Source of the DNA: CAZQYC01 sp043746555
GTDB taxonomy: Bacteria; Pseudomonadota; Gammaproteobacteria; Steroidobacterales; Steroidobacteraceae
Direction: 5' to 3'
Assembly (NCBI GenBank): GCA_043746555.1
Contig: JAYTQU010000255.1
Location: forward strand, 1 to 14,665
Length of the DNA: 14,665 nucleotides
Below the pieces are notes generated by a model. It worked only from the letters and a program-made list of their open reading frames with translations. It did no database searches and was not told the DNA's origin. A program made the position numbers and the translations under genes. Of this stretch, positions 14,485 to 14,665 are shown one piece after another (positions within the stretch are counted from its first letter, which is position 1; each line of letters begins with the position of its first letter).

Positions 14485-14665
14485 ATGACCGAAATCGCAC
14501 ACCGCCACCGTATTCGCATCGACGTCAGCACCAGCTACGTCGACGATCAATCGAAGCCGACTGAAGATCACTACGTCTTCGCCTACACCATTACGATCCG
14601 CAACGAAGGGAAGGTGCCGGCCCGATTGTTGACACGGCATTGGGTGATCACCGACGCGAACGGCA
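14485..14665 (+). CDS. apaG: ApaG family protein (3' end outside window)
   Basis: The first 60 residues are seen. They match ApaG: RIRIDVSTSYVDDQS, HYVFAYTITIRNEG, LLTRHWVITDANG. ApaG is a small (about 125 residues) beta-sandwich DUF525 protein, associated genetically with Ap4A hydrolase (apaH) and cation resistance in E. coli; its molecular role is unclear. apaG follows rsmA in many gammaproteobacteria, and apaH may lie just beyond the window. No strong ribosome binding site is visible before the ATG. The identification is firm from the conserved YVFAYT-TIRN core. Confidence 0.95.
   Translation, partial: MTEIAHRHRIRIDVSTSYVDDQSKPTEDHYVFAYTITIRNEGKVPARLLTRHWVITDANG

Overview
The window carries ordinary chromosomal housekeeping genes of a gammaproteobacterium with moderately high GC. 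The evidence is the lptD-surA-pdxA-rsmA-(usp)-apaG block, the divergent amgK-murU pair beside lptD (as in Pseudomonas), and a tonB-exbB-exbD-exbD-TPR locus of the kind seen in Xanthomonas-like lineages. I cannot name genus or family from sequence alone. I see no prophage, insertion sequence, CRISPR array, tRNA or rRNA, and no exotic defence or biosynthetic system.

Layout. (1) Positions 1-1543, minus strand: lipA followed by lipB (3' end cut by the window edge), for lipoate synthesis and transfer. They are 2 nt apart. (2) Positions 1672-5633, minus strand: a five-gene energy-transduction locus in the order tonB, exbB, exbD, a second exbD, and a secreted TPR protein. It ends in a clear hairpin terminator before lipA, and exbB has its own good-looking promoter. 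(3) Positions 5634-6345: about 700 nt with no convincing gene, holding the tonB upstream region, two adjacent tandem duplications and a weak terminator for murU. (4) Positions 6346-8078, minus strand: amgK and murU, overlapping by ATGA, which recycle peptidoglycan amino sugars. (5) From 8134 to the end, plus strand: lptD, surA, pdxA, rsmA, a universal-stress-protein gene and the 5' part of apaG.

How the genes work together. AmgK and MurU salvage MurNAc to UDP-MurNAc for the wall. LptD inserts LPS in the outer membrane, and SurA chaperones outer-membrane barrel proteins including LptD. TonB/ExbB/ExbD energise outer-membrane receptors. Much of the window therefore concerns the cell envelope; lipAB, pdxA and rsmA are core metabolism and ribosome modification.

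Most notable: rsmA (16S rRNA dimethyltransferase) is split by a frameshift at about 13529, with both halves otherwise well conserved. The window also holds an unusual number of short tandem duplications (7-16 bp). One expands a Cys-Asp-Ser-His repeat inside LipA, one makes VSSST repeats in LptD, two copy stop codons (surA, usp), and others sit upstream of the TPR gene and tonB.
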